From an uncultured Bacteroidia bacterium (GTDB lineage: Bacteria > Bacteroidota > Bacteroidia > Bacteroidales > F082), in NCBI GenBank assembly GCA_902774365.1, contig CACYHX010000001.1, positions 1 through 64,000 on the forward strand: a stretch of DNA of 64,000 nt, in the 5' to 3' direction. A program made the position numbers and the translations under genes. Under the pieces are notes generated by a model that had not been told where the DNA came from, did no database searches, and saw only the letters and a program-made list of their open reading frames with translations. The first letter of the stretch is position 1; every line of letters begins with the position of its first letter. Below are positions 24,840 to 32,338 of the stretch, in pieces.

Positions 24840-25153
24840 CCCTTCTCCTTGATGAGAAGGGACCGAAGAATCAAGGCCGACATCAAGGGCCTTCCGCACA
24901 TGGCGGGCGCCCCTCCCCCATGTCGGCCATGGCCCGCGCACCCAGCCCGATCAAGCGTAGGCGTTCCCGCACACGTAGTCCATTGTTACCGCTTCCTTTC
25001 TTAACGGCACGTTCCTGCCCCTTGCCGTCATCGCGGTTCCGCATTCGCGGAATGAGGTGACCCGCGATCTCATATACGCTAGGGAAGCCCCAGCAGGCAT
25101 GTCATCCCTACGCCGGCATGTGCGGTGGCTTGGGATCTATGCCTGCTAGGGCT
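24840..25153. repeat. GC-rich gene-free stretch ending in a variable-arm element
   Basis: About 24840-25075 is unusually GC-rich for an intergenic stretch. A short minus-strand frame (about 24883-25020, containing LRVRERLRLIGLGARAMADM) has protein-like composition and could be a gene remnant, but I cannot identify it. At 25086-25153 is a variable-arm element: arms AGCCCCAGCAGGCAT and ATGCCTGCTAGGGCT (14 of 15 pair), 38-nt core 25101-25138 starting GTCATCCC and ending GGGATCT. Confidence 0.65.
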
Positions 25154-25163
25154 GTCAAAACCA

Positions 25164-25198
25164 CAAAAAAAGCGGCCGTCCGATAAGGACCAGCCGCT
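25164..25198 (-). terminator. Rho-independent terminator of the lysis-like operon
   Basis: The minus-strand stem AGCGGCTGGTCC-TTATC-GGACGGCCGCT is followed by seven T. It lies 73 bases after the spanin-like gene. Confidence 0.8.
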
Positions 25199-25271
25199 AA
25201 TTATTTACTTTAGATTTATGTATGATTTGTTTCTTAAATTACCTCCCCAACATAGTCTGCGCTTCATTTTA

Positions 25272-25706
25272 TTAACGCTTACGCCACCAAAGATACGCCG
25301 CCACTGCTATCGCCACCAAAAGCAACACGACCCATCCCCATACACACCACGCTCTTGCCGACGCAGAATCACTAGATTTAACCTCGACCGTCTCCTGATG
25401 TACCGCCATCGTGTCGGCATGGTGTGCTTCTGCCTTCAGTTCGGTATGCGCCTGGCTTTGCGCTCCAAGTTCCGCATGTTCTGCCTGCATCCGCATCAAG
25501 GTGCCTTGCTTTCCCATGGAGCTGTCAACACGCCATTCCATCGTAATACCGTCAAGGCTGATCCTAAGTTGCTGCCAGAGCGTGTCGTGATACAACATCT
25601 CTTGCCGCTGGTGTTGCGACATGGAGATGGTTTCGACGGCTTTACGTTTGCCGTGGCATGCCGAAACAAGAACCAGGATGATCATCATCACCTCAAAGTT
25701 CAGCAT
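25272..25706 (-). CDS. Putative unimolecular spanin (lipoprotein signal plus C-terminal membrane helix)
   Basis: A 144-residue protein starting MLNFEVMMIILVLVSAC, a very short lipoprotein signal with lipobox VSAC (Cys17). It has a charged, mostly helical middle (about 20-112) and a C-terminal membrane helix with a basic tail (AWCVWGWVVLLLVAIAVAAY then LWWRKR). An outer-membrane lipid anchor plus an inner-membrane helix in one chain is the u-spanin topology of phage T1 gp11, which fuses inner and outer membrane after the wall is cut. The position supports it: it overlaps the amidase gene by 14 bases, after a holin-like gene. The call is by topology and context only; no sequence homologue was recognised. 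Confidence 0.6.
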   Translation of the reverse strand: MLNFEVMMIILVLVSACHGKRKAVETISMSQHQRQEMLYHDTLWQQLRISLDGITMEWRVDSSMGKQGTLMRMQAEHAELGAQSQAHTELKAEAHHADTMAVHQETVEVKSSDSASARAWCVWGWVVLLLVAIAVAAYLWWRKR

Positions 25707-26100
25707 ATTCCTTTTCTGCGTCGAAGCAGGGACAGGCCTTGTTGGCGAAATGTCTGTGTCCATATATCTTTGCATTGGGATATTGTGTTTTGAGCGCCAC
25801 CATCAGCGCATGAAGGGCAATCTTCTGCTCGGGGGTGCGCGTGTCTATGGGACAGCCTTGAACACCAAGGCCACCGACATAGCAGACACCAATGCTATGG
25901 GCGTTGTGGCCCTTGCAGTGAGCACCAGCTCGGTCGATGGGTCGACCCGTGTGTACCGTCCCGTCCAAGTACACCACAAAGTGGTAACCTATGCCGGCAA
26001 AGCCGCGTTGGCGATGCCAGCGGTCGATGTCGGACACCGACACCGCCATACCCTGTGGCGTGGCGGTGCAGTGTACGATGATCTCATCAATCCTGCGCAT
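25693..26100 (-). CDS. N-acetylmuramoyl-L-alanine amidase (T7 lysozyme-like endolysin)
   Basis: An amidase_2/PGRP-fold enzyme of 135 residues that cuts the amide bond between muramic acid and the stem peptide. Predicted zinc ligands fit T7 lysozyme: His10 in IIVHCTATP, the second His in YGHRHFANKACPC, and the Cys/Asp in the same segment. GIGYHFVVYLDGTVHTGRP and AGAHCKGHNAHSIGVCYVGG are family signatures. No signal peptide, as expected of an endolysin that needs a holin. It overlaps the neighbours on both sides by 14 bases. Confidence 0.93.
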   Translation of the reverse strand: MRRIDEIIVHCTATPQGMAVSVSDIDRWHRQRGFAGIGYHFVVYLDGTVHTGRPIDRAGAHCKGHNAHSIGVCYVGGLGVQGCPIDTRTPEQKIALHALMVALKTQYPNAKIYGHRHFANKACPCFDAEKEYAEL

Positions 26101-26344
26101 CTGACGCTCCTTTCTGGATTTGCCGCTTCAACACATCGATCTTTGTGTTCACATAAAGCCCGATGCCGAAGATGCTGCCGGCGTAGATGAGACATTGGGC
26201 CAGGACATACAAGACACTGTCGGAGATCACTCCCAAAGGTGCGACGACAAACCCAGCCACCGTGAGGGCCAGGCCGGCCACCAGCATGCCCACGGCTGTG
26301 GCATACTGGATGGCCTCCTTCTTTTCAAGACTCAGCGTTTTCAT
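26087..26344 (-). CDS. Small two-helix membrane protein, putative holin
   Basis: 85 residues with two hydrophobic helices (about 12-35, YATAVGMLVAGLALTVAGFVV; about 42-64, VLYVLAQCLIYAGSIFGIGL) and charged ends (KRQIQKGASDAQD). Size, topology and place directly before an endolysin-type amidase fit a class II holin, which would let the amidase reach the wall. It overlaps the HU-like gene by four bases and the amidase by 14. No family was recognised from sequence; a plain membrane protein of unknown role is the alternative. Confidence 0.6.
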   Translation of the reverse strand: MKTLSLEKKEAIQYATAVGMLVAGLALTVAGFVVAPLGVISDSVLYVLAQCLIYAGSIFGIGLYVNTKIDVLKRQIQKGASDAQD

Positions 26345-26961
26345 GCCTCGTCCTCCGAATCAGTTTCCACCAGTTTGGAGCGGAAGGCTCCTGAGCCTGT
26401 CGAAGGAACTGAGCCTGTCGAAGGGCCCGGCTCCGTCGAAAGGCCCGGCTCCGTCGAAGAACCAGAAACTCCCATTTGTCCACGACGCACCTTCTTGTAA
26501 TACTTGTACGACTTGGGGGTACCGTCGCCGCGGTCGCCCACGACGACTTCACCAGCAATGTCGTAGATGCCGTCAAACTCAAGGGTGACAGCCTCCACCT
26601 CGGCCTTGAGTTGCGAGCAAGGCAGGAAGCGCACGTTGAGCTTGTGAACCTGCTCCACACCCACCTTGTTGATGTCGGCTTCAGAGATGCCGCTTGAGGT
26701 GAGAGAGAAGATACCCAAGTTAGGAAACTCAACCGAGTGGCCATTGAGCAAAAAGTTCTCGATGCATTGCGCAAAGGCAATCATCGCAGCGCTCAGATAG
26801 GCCTTGGGCACCACCGAGTTAGCCACGCAGTAGTTGACGATGTCATCGGCGTTCATGGTGGTGTAACGCACAGGGCGCAGCACATATGCCATGCTTGTAG
26901 TTCCAGTACCATTCAAGTTGTAGACAGGCTGCTGTTGAGCCTTGATGAGAATTTTACTCAT
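26341..26961 (-). CDS. HU-like DNA-binding protein (HU-HIG type) with repeat-derived C-terminus
   Basis: A 206-residue protein of the Bacteroidota HU-like family. The HU fold covers about residues 1-130 (TTMNADDIVNYCVANSVVPK, GHSVEFPNLGIFSLTSSG), followed by a second small domain. Such genes commonly sit next to an amidase gene near capsule loci. Its last ~35 residues (STEPGLSTEPGPSTGS...) come from a tandem DNA repeat at 26390-26462 with the CTTCGACAGGCTCAG seed, so the tail is probably not part of the ancestral fold. The gene overlaps the holin-like gene by four bases. Confidence 0.85.
   Translation of the reverse strand: MSKILIKAQQQPVYNLNGTGTTSMAYVLRPVRYTTMNADDIVNYCVANSVVPKAYLSAAMIAFAQCIENFLLNGHSVEFPNLGIFSLTSSGISEADINKVGVEQVHKLNVRFLPCSQLKAEVEAVTLEFDGIYDIAGEVVVGDRGDGTPKSYKYYKKVRRGQMGVSGSSTEPGLSTEPGPSTGSVPSTGSGAFRSKLVETDSEDEA
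26390..26462. repeat. Tandem ~18-bp repeat within the HU-like gene
   Basis: Four units of an 18-nt motif: two based on TGAGCCTGTCGAAGG and two on CGGCTCCGTCGAA. Each encodes a short STxx peptide. It shares its seed with the insertion in the aminotransferase gene at 22487-22576. Confidence 0.8.
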
Positions 26962-26997
26962 TGTTTTAATGTTTTAAAGTGTTTGTTTACCCAGTAC

Positions 26998-27549
26998 TTA
27001 TAGCGTATGCAGGATGTAATCCTCCAGACAAACCAAGTCGGTAGGGATGGGCGGGACTTCCACTGCGGGAAGGAGCGTCACCGGGCCCTTGGTGGGCTCC
27101 ACTCGCAGCATAAAGTCGCCGTGGTTGGCGCGCAGGCTGGCATAGTAGTCGCGGAGTCGTTCGTAGGCCTCCACGGGGCGATAGAGTCGACCTTCGAAAG
27201 GCTGTTCTTCTTCGCCTTCGGGGCCGAGATAACCCAACAAGATGTCGCCCCTAGTGTGTGCCGCCACCGAGCCACTCTTGGCCAAGAAGCAGAGTCGGAC
27301 ACGGCCGGGAAGGTTGTGCCCCGTCAGCCTCCAGCAAGAGTACCTCAACGATGCATCGTAGCCAAACGCCGTCTTGTATGTGCCATGATCGACGCAGCAG
27401 CCTCTCACATGATAACTTCCCGTTTCATACCAACGAGGTTCCAAAGTCATGCTGAGCAACTGCCCCGCATTGTCGGTGAGACGACCTATGGTACAGTCAT
27501 GGTAGTACCACGTCCGTCGCAAAAACAGGTTGGGCTTTTGCTGTCTCAT
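26998..27549 (-). CDS. DUF5675-like family protein
   Basis: 183 residues starting MRQQKPNLFLRRTWYYHDCT. The pattern CTIGRLTDNAGQLLSMTLEP followed by G-YKTAFGYDASLR and GDILLGYLGP resembles DUF5675, a family found in phage and phage-like regions. Its function is unknown. The start at 27549 overlaps the stop of the OB-fold gene in ATGA. It lies 36 bases before the HU-like gene, so it probably belongs to the same transcript as the lysis-like genes. Confidence 0.65.
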   Translation of the reverse strand: MRQQKPNLFLRRTWYYHDCTIGRLTDNAGQLLSMTLEPRWYETGSYHVRGCCVDHGTYKTAFGYDASLRYSCWRLTGHNLPGRVRLCFLAKSGSVAAHTRGDILLGYLGPEGEEEQPFEGRLYRPVEAYERLRDYYASLRANHGDFMLRVEPTKGPVTLLPAVEVPPIPTDLVCLEDYILHTL

Positions 27550-27839
27550 GGCTGCCAGGTTTTGATGTCGGTGGCATAGATGTCGTTGCCGTACATTGTC
27601 ATGCCGTTCTTCTCGAAAGGGAACACACGCACGACATACTCCACTTCTACCTGGCTGCCCACCACCTTGGAATAGAGGGTGAGGTTGCCGCAAACGGTCA
27701 CCGCCAACTCTTCGGGATGGGGATCGTCGCCAGGGGCTACGATGTGAAGGACACACTTCACGTTGGTTTCGCCATTCTTCTTTTTGAACTGTTGCACTTG
27801 GGTGGTGTCTTTGATGACACCTTTAATAATGTGTTTCAT
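27546..27839 (-). CDS. Small OB-fold-like protein (DUF3127-like)
   Basis: 97 residues, mostly beta strands: VIKDTTQVQQFKKKNGETNV, LAVTVCGNLTLYSKVVGSQV and GNDIYATDIKTW. The layout recalls DUF3127-type single-strand-DNA-binding-like proteins. It is the first gene of the run OB-fold / DUF5675 / HU-like / holin-like / amidase / spanin-like. A weak box TTCCTTTG at 27920-27927 (one base off TAnnTTTG) might be its promoter. Family assignment is tentative. Confidence 0.6.
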   Translation of the reverse strand: MKHIIKGVIKDTTQVQQFKKKNGETNVKCVLHIVAPGDDPHPEELAVTVCGNLTLYSKVVGSQVEVEYVVRVFPFEKNGMTMYGNDIYATDIKTWQP

Positions 27840-28003
27840 TGGATGGATAGTTTTGAAACGTTAGACCCAGAACGTCGCTCCTTGGTTGGCAAGTTGGCCG
27901 GACCTCGGTTTTGACGATGCAAAGGAAAGCATGATATTCATGCTGAAACTGACGAAACTACGTTTGATGACATCAAAACAATAAAAATGCTGATAACCAA
28001 CAC

Positions 28004-28050
28004 AAAAAAAGAAATGGATGATAATCACCGGCTGGTATTATCATCCATTT
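28004..28050 (-). terminator. Strong terminator of the 28-29 kb orphan gene
   Basis: The minus-strand stem AAATGGATGATAAT pairs perfectly with ATTATCATCCATTT around an 11-nt loop and is followed by C and seven T. It lies 30 bases after the stop. Confidence 0.85.
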
Positions 28051-28079
28051 GCAACGAGCCTCAACCCTTCATCAGGCTC

Positions 28080-29228
28080 TTATCTGCCTTTTTTCATCCA
28101 TGCATCAATGATATTACAGGCTTCTTGGTAAAGCTTTGGGTTCAATTCAGAGTCCTTCTCCTCGTCGTAATAACCGGCTTTGATGTATTGGTCTTGCCTC
28201 GGTTTCGACACGAGTCCGCTGAGTGCGATGAACGACGTATCGCTGAACAAGCCCTTGCGTTTCATCACGCCTATGAGGTTGTAGGCCAGCTTGAGGTTGA
28301 ATGGGCTTTTGAGCGTCCCATGCTTGAAGGCTTCCGTCAGGTCATGTTGGCGGCAAAGGTCTTTGCAGAGTTGCGGAAAGCGTTGTTGGTAATCGGTTTT
28401 GACTTCACAAAGCAGTTTGTTACCAATTTCGAGAAACCAAGTCTCCATGTCGTTTTGCGACTCTGTCGTTCGTGCCGGGCCGGTTTTATCGCATTCAGCC
28501 TTCAGCACTTGATAAGTCATAAAAGAGGAGAAAAAGTCATAGATGCATTTGTTGCTGCCGAGGCATTCCCGGTTGTTGAAAATGGTCGGCGCAAGGGCGT
28601 CGGCGACCAAGCGGCCGTCGTGGCTGATCTCGTCCATGAAATTGCCTTCCATCTCTATCAGGGTCATGACGGCGATGGGGTGGGCGTTGAGTTGGTCCAA
28701 GGCAAACTTCATCTTATTGAGAAGTTGTCGGCGGCGCGTGGCGGTGTTGTGTGAGAGACCGACGAGCACTTTGGTTTGAAGCTCTTGGGCTTTGGTGGGC
28801 CAAATCTTTTGCTCGAACTTGTTCCAAAGCACATGGAAAAACTCAATCATTTTGCAGGCTTCGGGGTTGTTGAGGCAGCTGTGTGCGATTTGGAGTTGCT
28901 CGCGGAGTTCTTGGATGGCCTTGTCGAGTTTGGCAAGGCTTTTGCCCAGCTCATGTTTCTCTTGCATGTTTTCCCATGCCGATTGGATGTCGTCGTCGAG
29001 CTGGACGAAATCGGTCTTGAAGAGCGGTTTGTTAGGGAACAGGTTGGTGTTCCGTTGGATAAGGACAATGCCTTCCTTGACCGTTTGGATGATAGTTTGT
29101 ATCTCGATCAAGAGGCTTTTGAAGTAGGCCTTACGACCTTCTTCCGTAGTGAACAATGCAGCTCCTTGTTCGAGATTGAAATGCAGGAACTTGAGCTGGT
29201 CTTCGATGTGGTAAGGGTTGTTTTTCAT
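28080..29228 (-). CDS. Orphan 382-residue protein of unknown function
   Basis: Starts MKNNPYHIEDQLKFLHFNLE. It is mostly alpha-helical and soluble, with coiled-coil potential around 75-115 (LGKSLAKLDKAIQELREQLQ). The C-terminal part contains FNLKLAYNLIGVMKRKGLFS. No signal peptide, membrane helix or catalytic motif is evident, and I do not recognise the family. It is monocistronic: a TAnnTTTG box at 29256-29263 and a strong terminator at 28004-28050 bound it. A TTG extension overlaps the promoter box and is rejected. It sits between the lysis-like operon and the defence genes. Confidence 0.7.
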   Translation of the reverse strand: MKNNPYHIEDQLKFLHFNLEQGAALFTTEEGRKAYFKSLLIEIQTIIQTVKEGIVLIQRNTNLFPNKPLFKTDFVQLDDDIQSAWENMQEKHELGKSLAKLDKAIQELREQLQIAHSCLNNPEACKMIEFFHVLWNKFEQKIWPTKAQELQTKVLVGLSHNTATRRRQLLNKMKFALDQLNAHPIAVMTLIEMEGNFMDEISHDGRLVADALAPTIFNNRECLGSNKCIYDFFSSFMTYQVLKAECDKTGPARTTESQNDMETWFLEIGNKLLCEVKTDYQQRFPQLCKDLCRQHDLTEAFKHGTLKSPFNLKLAYNLIGVMKRKGLFSDTSFIALSGLVSKPRQDQYIKAGYYDEEKDSELNPKLYQEACNIIDAWMKKGR

Positions 29229-29255
29229 GGTGTTTAATTTTTTAAGGTTGCCTTG

Positions 29256-29263
29256 CAAATGTA
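29256..29263 (-). promoter_or_regulatory. TAnnTTTG -7 box of the orphan gene
   Basis: Minus strand TACATTTGC, 28 bases before the ATG at 29228. Confidence 0.6.
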
Positions 29264-29372
29264 TGACTTTCCCATGACATAATCAAGGCCCCAACCAAAC
29301 AAAGACAACAACTCGAACTGAAGCGAAAAAAACGACGATGAAACGGGAGAAGGATACCCAACAAAAAGTTAA

Positions 29373-29426
29373 GACCCATATCTCAACTTTTTGGAGGGTG
29401 GGTCTCACGAGGTTAAGATATGGGTC
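29373..29426. repeat. Inverted repeat upstream of the orphan gene
   Basis: GACCCATATCTCAAC (29373-29387) pairs with GTTAAGATATGGGTC (29412-29426), 14 of 15. TGGGTCTCACG also occurs twice as a direct repeat in and beside it. It could be an operator or a hairpin; the rest of the gap shows nothing further. Confidence 0.6.
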
Positions 29427-29471
29427 TCACGGAGTTGAAAGGTAGGGTGCTTTTGAAAAACGGCAAGGCAT

Positions 29472-29504
29472 AAAAAAGCGGACCCGACCGAAGTCGAATC
29501 CGCT
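29472..29504 (-). terminator. Terminator of the HNH-ATPase-DUF4435 operon
   Basis: The minus-strand stem AGCGGATTCGAC-TTCG-GTCGGGTCCGCT (two G/T-type mismatches) is followed by six T. It lies 23 bases after the DUF4435 stop. Confidence 0.85.
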
Positions 29505-29527
29505 GTGTATTCAATTTCAAACGGCAA

Positions 29528-30391
29528 TCACGCCACAAGAGCCACTACGCCGTCCGATTCTTGCCACGATTGTATGTTTTCATATAAAACCGTGTTCTTG
29601 AAATCCTCCAAACTAAATGCAGCGGTCATTTTCGCCATAATATGGGGAACAGAATAGGTCTGAACATCTATCATGGTCAATGACAGCAACCGTAATAGGT
29701 CATGTCCTCTACAAATATCATAGACACTTTCCTCTGACAATAATTTTGAAGTAATAAAAGCCTCTAAAGAAGCGGTCGTACATTGTCCATTTGCGAGTGC
29801 AACAAATCTTTCTGTACAGCGTTCCCTCCAACCGGTCACCAATGACTGGGTGGAATAATCCCAAAACTGGCTAGTTCTCAAGTTATCATGAAACCGAATT
29901 GATAACTCAAGCACATCGTTATAGATGCGTAAATAACCAAAATGTCGACATATTGGAAAGCATGTGTCAAGCTTTTCTTCAAATCCAGACATCCATTCTT
30001 TTAAAGCCTGATGTACCGACTCTGCTTCCAACAGCATCATTTCCAAATCCCTTCGGTCGGTTAAGAAGACATTGTCCGTAACAGAAAAGCCCTCTTCATA
30101 CTTGGAATAATCGGCATCCCTAATGCCTATTATATGTGCTTGAGGAACCTCCTCGCGGATTTCCTCTACGATAATTTCCACATTGGCATAACCTCTCCGT
30201 CCCTCGTTGTCCTCGGAAGTCTTCACCACCGTGGTGTCGGGATTCATAAATTTGGAATAGACGGCATAGTCGTCCTCAGCCTCAACCACAACCCATGCCG
30301 TTCGCATCCCTGCAGGCGACATCATGGCCTGCCTGATGGCAGATTTGGTACCTTGTGGCTCCCTAACCGAATCCTTAAGCGATTGCATCAT
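29528..30391 (-). CDS. DUF4435 (TOPRIM-like) protein, AriB-like
   Basis: The protein has the DUF4435 pattern: WVVVEAEDDYAVYSKFM near the N-terminus, then IIGIRDADYSKYEE, VFLTDRRDLEMMLLE. These acidic clusters match the TOPRIM-type metal site of AriB, the effector of the PARIS anti-phage system, which cuts host tRNA when released by AriA. It directly follows an AAA ATPase gene and overlaps it by 17 bases. The ATG at 30391 is chosen (30388 also possible); a TTG extension is unlikely. DUF4435 also occurs in other defence contexts. Confidence 0.8.
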   Translation of the reverse strand: MMQSLKDSVREPQGTKSAIRQAMMSPAGMRTAWVVVEAEDDYAVYSKFMNPDTTVVKTSEDNEGRRGYANVEIIVEEIREEVPQAHIIGIRDADYSKYEEGFSVTDNVFLTDRRDLEMMLLEAESVHQALKEWMSGFEEKLDTCFPICRHFGYLRIYNDVLELSIRFHDNLRTSQFWDYSTQSLVTGWRERCTERFVALANGQCTTASLEAFITSKLLSEESVYDICRGHDLLRLLSLTMIDVQTYSVPHIMAKMTAAFSLEDFKNTVLYENIQSWQESDGVVALVA

Positions 30392-31376
30392 GATTATTTT
30401 GATTGGCAATCATAAACAAGTCAACACTCTTTGACCACATGCTATTAAAGATTTGTGGCGAGTGGGTCGCCACAATACATTGGAAATTCCGCAAGGCAAC
30501 AATCTCCTCCAAATTCTTCAGGTAGTTCATCTGCCACATCATATGCAGTGAAAGCTCCGGCTCATCAATCAAGACCAAGGTTCCTTCTTTTGCTCTGAAA
30601 AGCAATTCGAATACTTGGACTATCATGTGTTTCTCACCCGACGAGAGTTGGGCAAGGGATAATTTGGTTTCCAACACATCATGCGCCACAAACCTAAAAC
30701 CGAATCTTTTATCGATTTCAAGATGTTTGTTGGCAAAATCACAACGGTCAATAATCCGTTTAAAAGTCTCAATTCTATCTTTATATGCCGAACTAGTCTC
30801 TGGAGACTTTAAAATAGCCTTCATGTCTTCGACATAACGGCCAATATTACGATGCGCGTCTAAATCCAGTGTCTCTTCGTCAACATCAGTTTTAAGCTTC
30901 AGTATGCGTGAATCAGTGAGATAATAGCCCGACCTGGCCACAAAAAACATTTCTATATTGCCCGAGTTACCTTCTTTATTGACGCTTCCATCAGGATGTT
31001 GAACAACTTTGTAACGTTCTATCAAATTCTCTTCAAAGTCCGTCATTCGGGTCAACGAAACCTCAAGGGCAATGGTCAAATTCTCGTTGACATCGGTATC
31101 AATAAGATTTGGCTGTTCTTCGGTTCGCTCAACGGCCACACAAAACACAGCATCTTCTTTTTCTTCATTAAAGTATATGGCAAAACTCTTAAAGGGGGTT
31201 TGAAACAATAAACCATACGATTGCTTCATAACCCCATCGACAAAACCAAGGATGGTGGTCTTACCGTAACCATTGGGGGCCGTAATGAACTTAACCTTCG
31301 ACCCATCACCATTGGCCAAAGTAATGTCATAGTCGTAGAGGTTGAAGAGCTTCTTTATTTTGATTCTGCTCAGCAT
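30375..31376 (-). CDS. AAA/ABC-type ATPase, AriA-like
   Basis: 333 residues with an ABC-like ATPase fold: Walker A APNGYGKTT (33-41), signature LSSGEKHMIVQVF (about 244-256), Walker B TLVLIDEPELSLH, and the H-loop IVATHSPQIFNS. This AAA_15/21 organisation together with a downstream DUF4435 gene matches AriA-AriB of PARIS, in which the ATPase senses phage anti-restriction proteins. It is shorter than described AriA proteins as I remember them (over 400 residues). It begins 13 bases after an HNH gene, which is not part of described PARIS. Confidence 0.82.
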   Translation of the reverse strand: MLSRIKIKKLFNLYDYDITLANGDGSKVKFITAPNGYGKTTILGFVDGVMKQSYGLLFQTPFKSFAIYFNEEKEDAVFCVAVERTEEQPNLIDTDVNENLTIALEVSLTRMTDFEENLIERYKVVQHPDGSVNKEGNSGNIEMFFVARSGYYLTDSRILKLKTDVDEETLDLDAHRNIGRYVEDMKAILKSPETSSAYKDRIETFKRIIDRCDFANKHLEIDKRFGFRFVAHDVLETKLSLAQLSSGEKHMIVQVFELLFRAKEGTLVLIDEPELSLHMMWQMNYLKNLEEIVALRNFQCIVATHSPQIFNSMWSKSVDLFMIANQNNHDAIA

Positions 31377-31389
31377 CTTTGGATTTGTA

Positions 31390-31776
31390 TTATTGATGGA
31401 AGTACAATTGTTCTATAATTTCTCGTGTCGCAGGGTTCACCGTAAGATTACGTTCTTTTTCAATATTTTTGTTTCCTTCTGAAGTAATGATAGCGGTATA
31501 CGACGGATAATCGTCTCCCTTGCTAGCATTGTTTTGGTGCTGCATGGGACGCAGGTTACGTATGTCGGAAATGGCATCTTCTTTGAAGCCTCGTTCCTTA
31601 AGGCGCGACTTTGGATAGATATGGTCAATTTCCCAACCATAGATATTATCTTGAATGCCAAATTTATCCCAAACAATCCATGCACCACAAGGATCTTTGC
31701 GGTACAAGTCAGGGTTAAAACCGTTCACCACCTGTCCTTTTTCCCACACATTTCGTTTCAGGGCATCGTTATCCAT
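31390..31776 (-). CDS. Small HNH endonuclease-like protein
   Basis: 128 residues with an HNH motif: GWEIDHIYPKSRL (about 48-60), NLRPMQHQNNASKGD (about 73-87). No zinc-binding CxxC pairs. HNH enzymes cut DNA with a beta-beta-alpha metal site. It is the first gene of a three-gene run with AriA-like and AriB-like genes, with a TAnnTTTG box upstream. It may be an added effector of the defence module or an unrelated cargo gene. Confidence 0.85.
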   Translation of the reverse strand: MDNDALKRNVWEKGQVVNGFNPDLYRKDPCGAWIVWDKFGIQDNIYGWEIDHIYPKSRLKERGFKEDAISDIRNLRPMQHQNNASKGDDYPSYTAIITSEGNKNIEKERNLTVNPATREIIEQLYFHQ

Positions 31777-31803
31777 GGCATGAAAATTCTAATCAATTCA
31801 ACT

Positions 31804-31811
31804 GCAAAAAT
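31804..31811 (-). promoter_or_regulatory. TAnnTTTG -7 box of the HNH-ATPase-DUF4435 operon
   Basis: Minus strand TATTTTTG, 27 bases upstream of the ATG at 31776, with a TTTG about 23 bases further upstream that could be the -33 element. Confidence 0.6.
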
Positions 31812-32054
31812 AAGAAAATGATGTAAAAAAAGGCCAAAATTGTCTTTAATATAGGAATTATATACAATTAGTCCCCTTATTTCTTAACCAATGGATTATT
31901 AATATTTGTATAACTGGGTCAAATAGTATATAATTGCTCTATCAATTATCAATTAGCTTCGCCGAAATCGAAGATTGGCTAACGCCGAATTAAAATTTCA
32001 ACGCAGTTAATGCTTCGCATTTCTCAATTATAAATTGTCAATTATCAATTCTTC

Positions 32055-32123
32055 CTAAATCCTATCCCCAGCATATATCATTTTCCTCCCCATCACCGCG
32101 CAAAAGATTATCTGGATATCCAT
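32055..32123 (-). pseudogene. Remnant of a third sugar transferase (last 22 codons)
   Basis: The minus-strand frame reads DIQIIFCAVMGRKMIYAGDR followed by I and a stop. It matches the C-terminal end of the two intact sugar transferases (DIQMIFCTVLGKGMEYAGER). The flanking AT-rich sequence CAATTATCAATTCTTCCT just downstream is shared with the 3' flank of copy 1 at about 24117-24140. It is a deletion remnant marking an old recombination point at the edge of the SIR2 gene. Confidence 0.85.
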
Positions 32124-32269
32124 GTCACAATCAAACAAGCCAAGACTGCAATAAAGATACTCATCAGGGTTCCGGCAAGCACATATTCGGTTTTGGTGGT
32201 CTCCTTCTCCCCAAACCTAATGATTGATTTTGCGGCATATCCAATTATTCTTAGATAATCAAACAATAT
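32108..32269 (-). other. Small membrane-protein frame or remnant beside the SIR2 gene
   Basis: An open frame of 53 codons with only a TTG as possible start (32266). It has a basic N-terminal part (DYLRIIGYAAKSIIRFGEK) and one hydrophobic helix (YVLAGTLMSIFIAVLACLIV). The end of the frame overlaps the sugar transferase remnant in another frame, which suggests a fused gene fragment rather than a real small gene. The surrounding 31.8-32.3 kb gap is AT-rich and otherwise empty. Confidence 0.4.
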
Positions 32270-32338
32270 CTACTAATTATTAGATATTTGCTTATTATCG
32301 ATGATTTATATGTATAGTTATTAAGTTCATAAATCCTT

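Noticed and set aside
29528-31776. OLD-type or Gabija system
   Set aside because: The ATPase has no fused TOPRIM domain and the partner is DUF4435, not a UvrD-like helicase.
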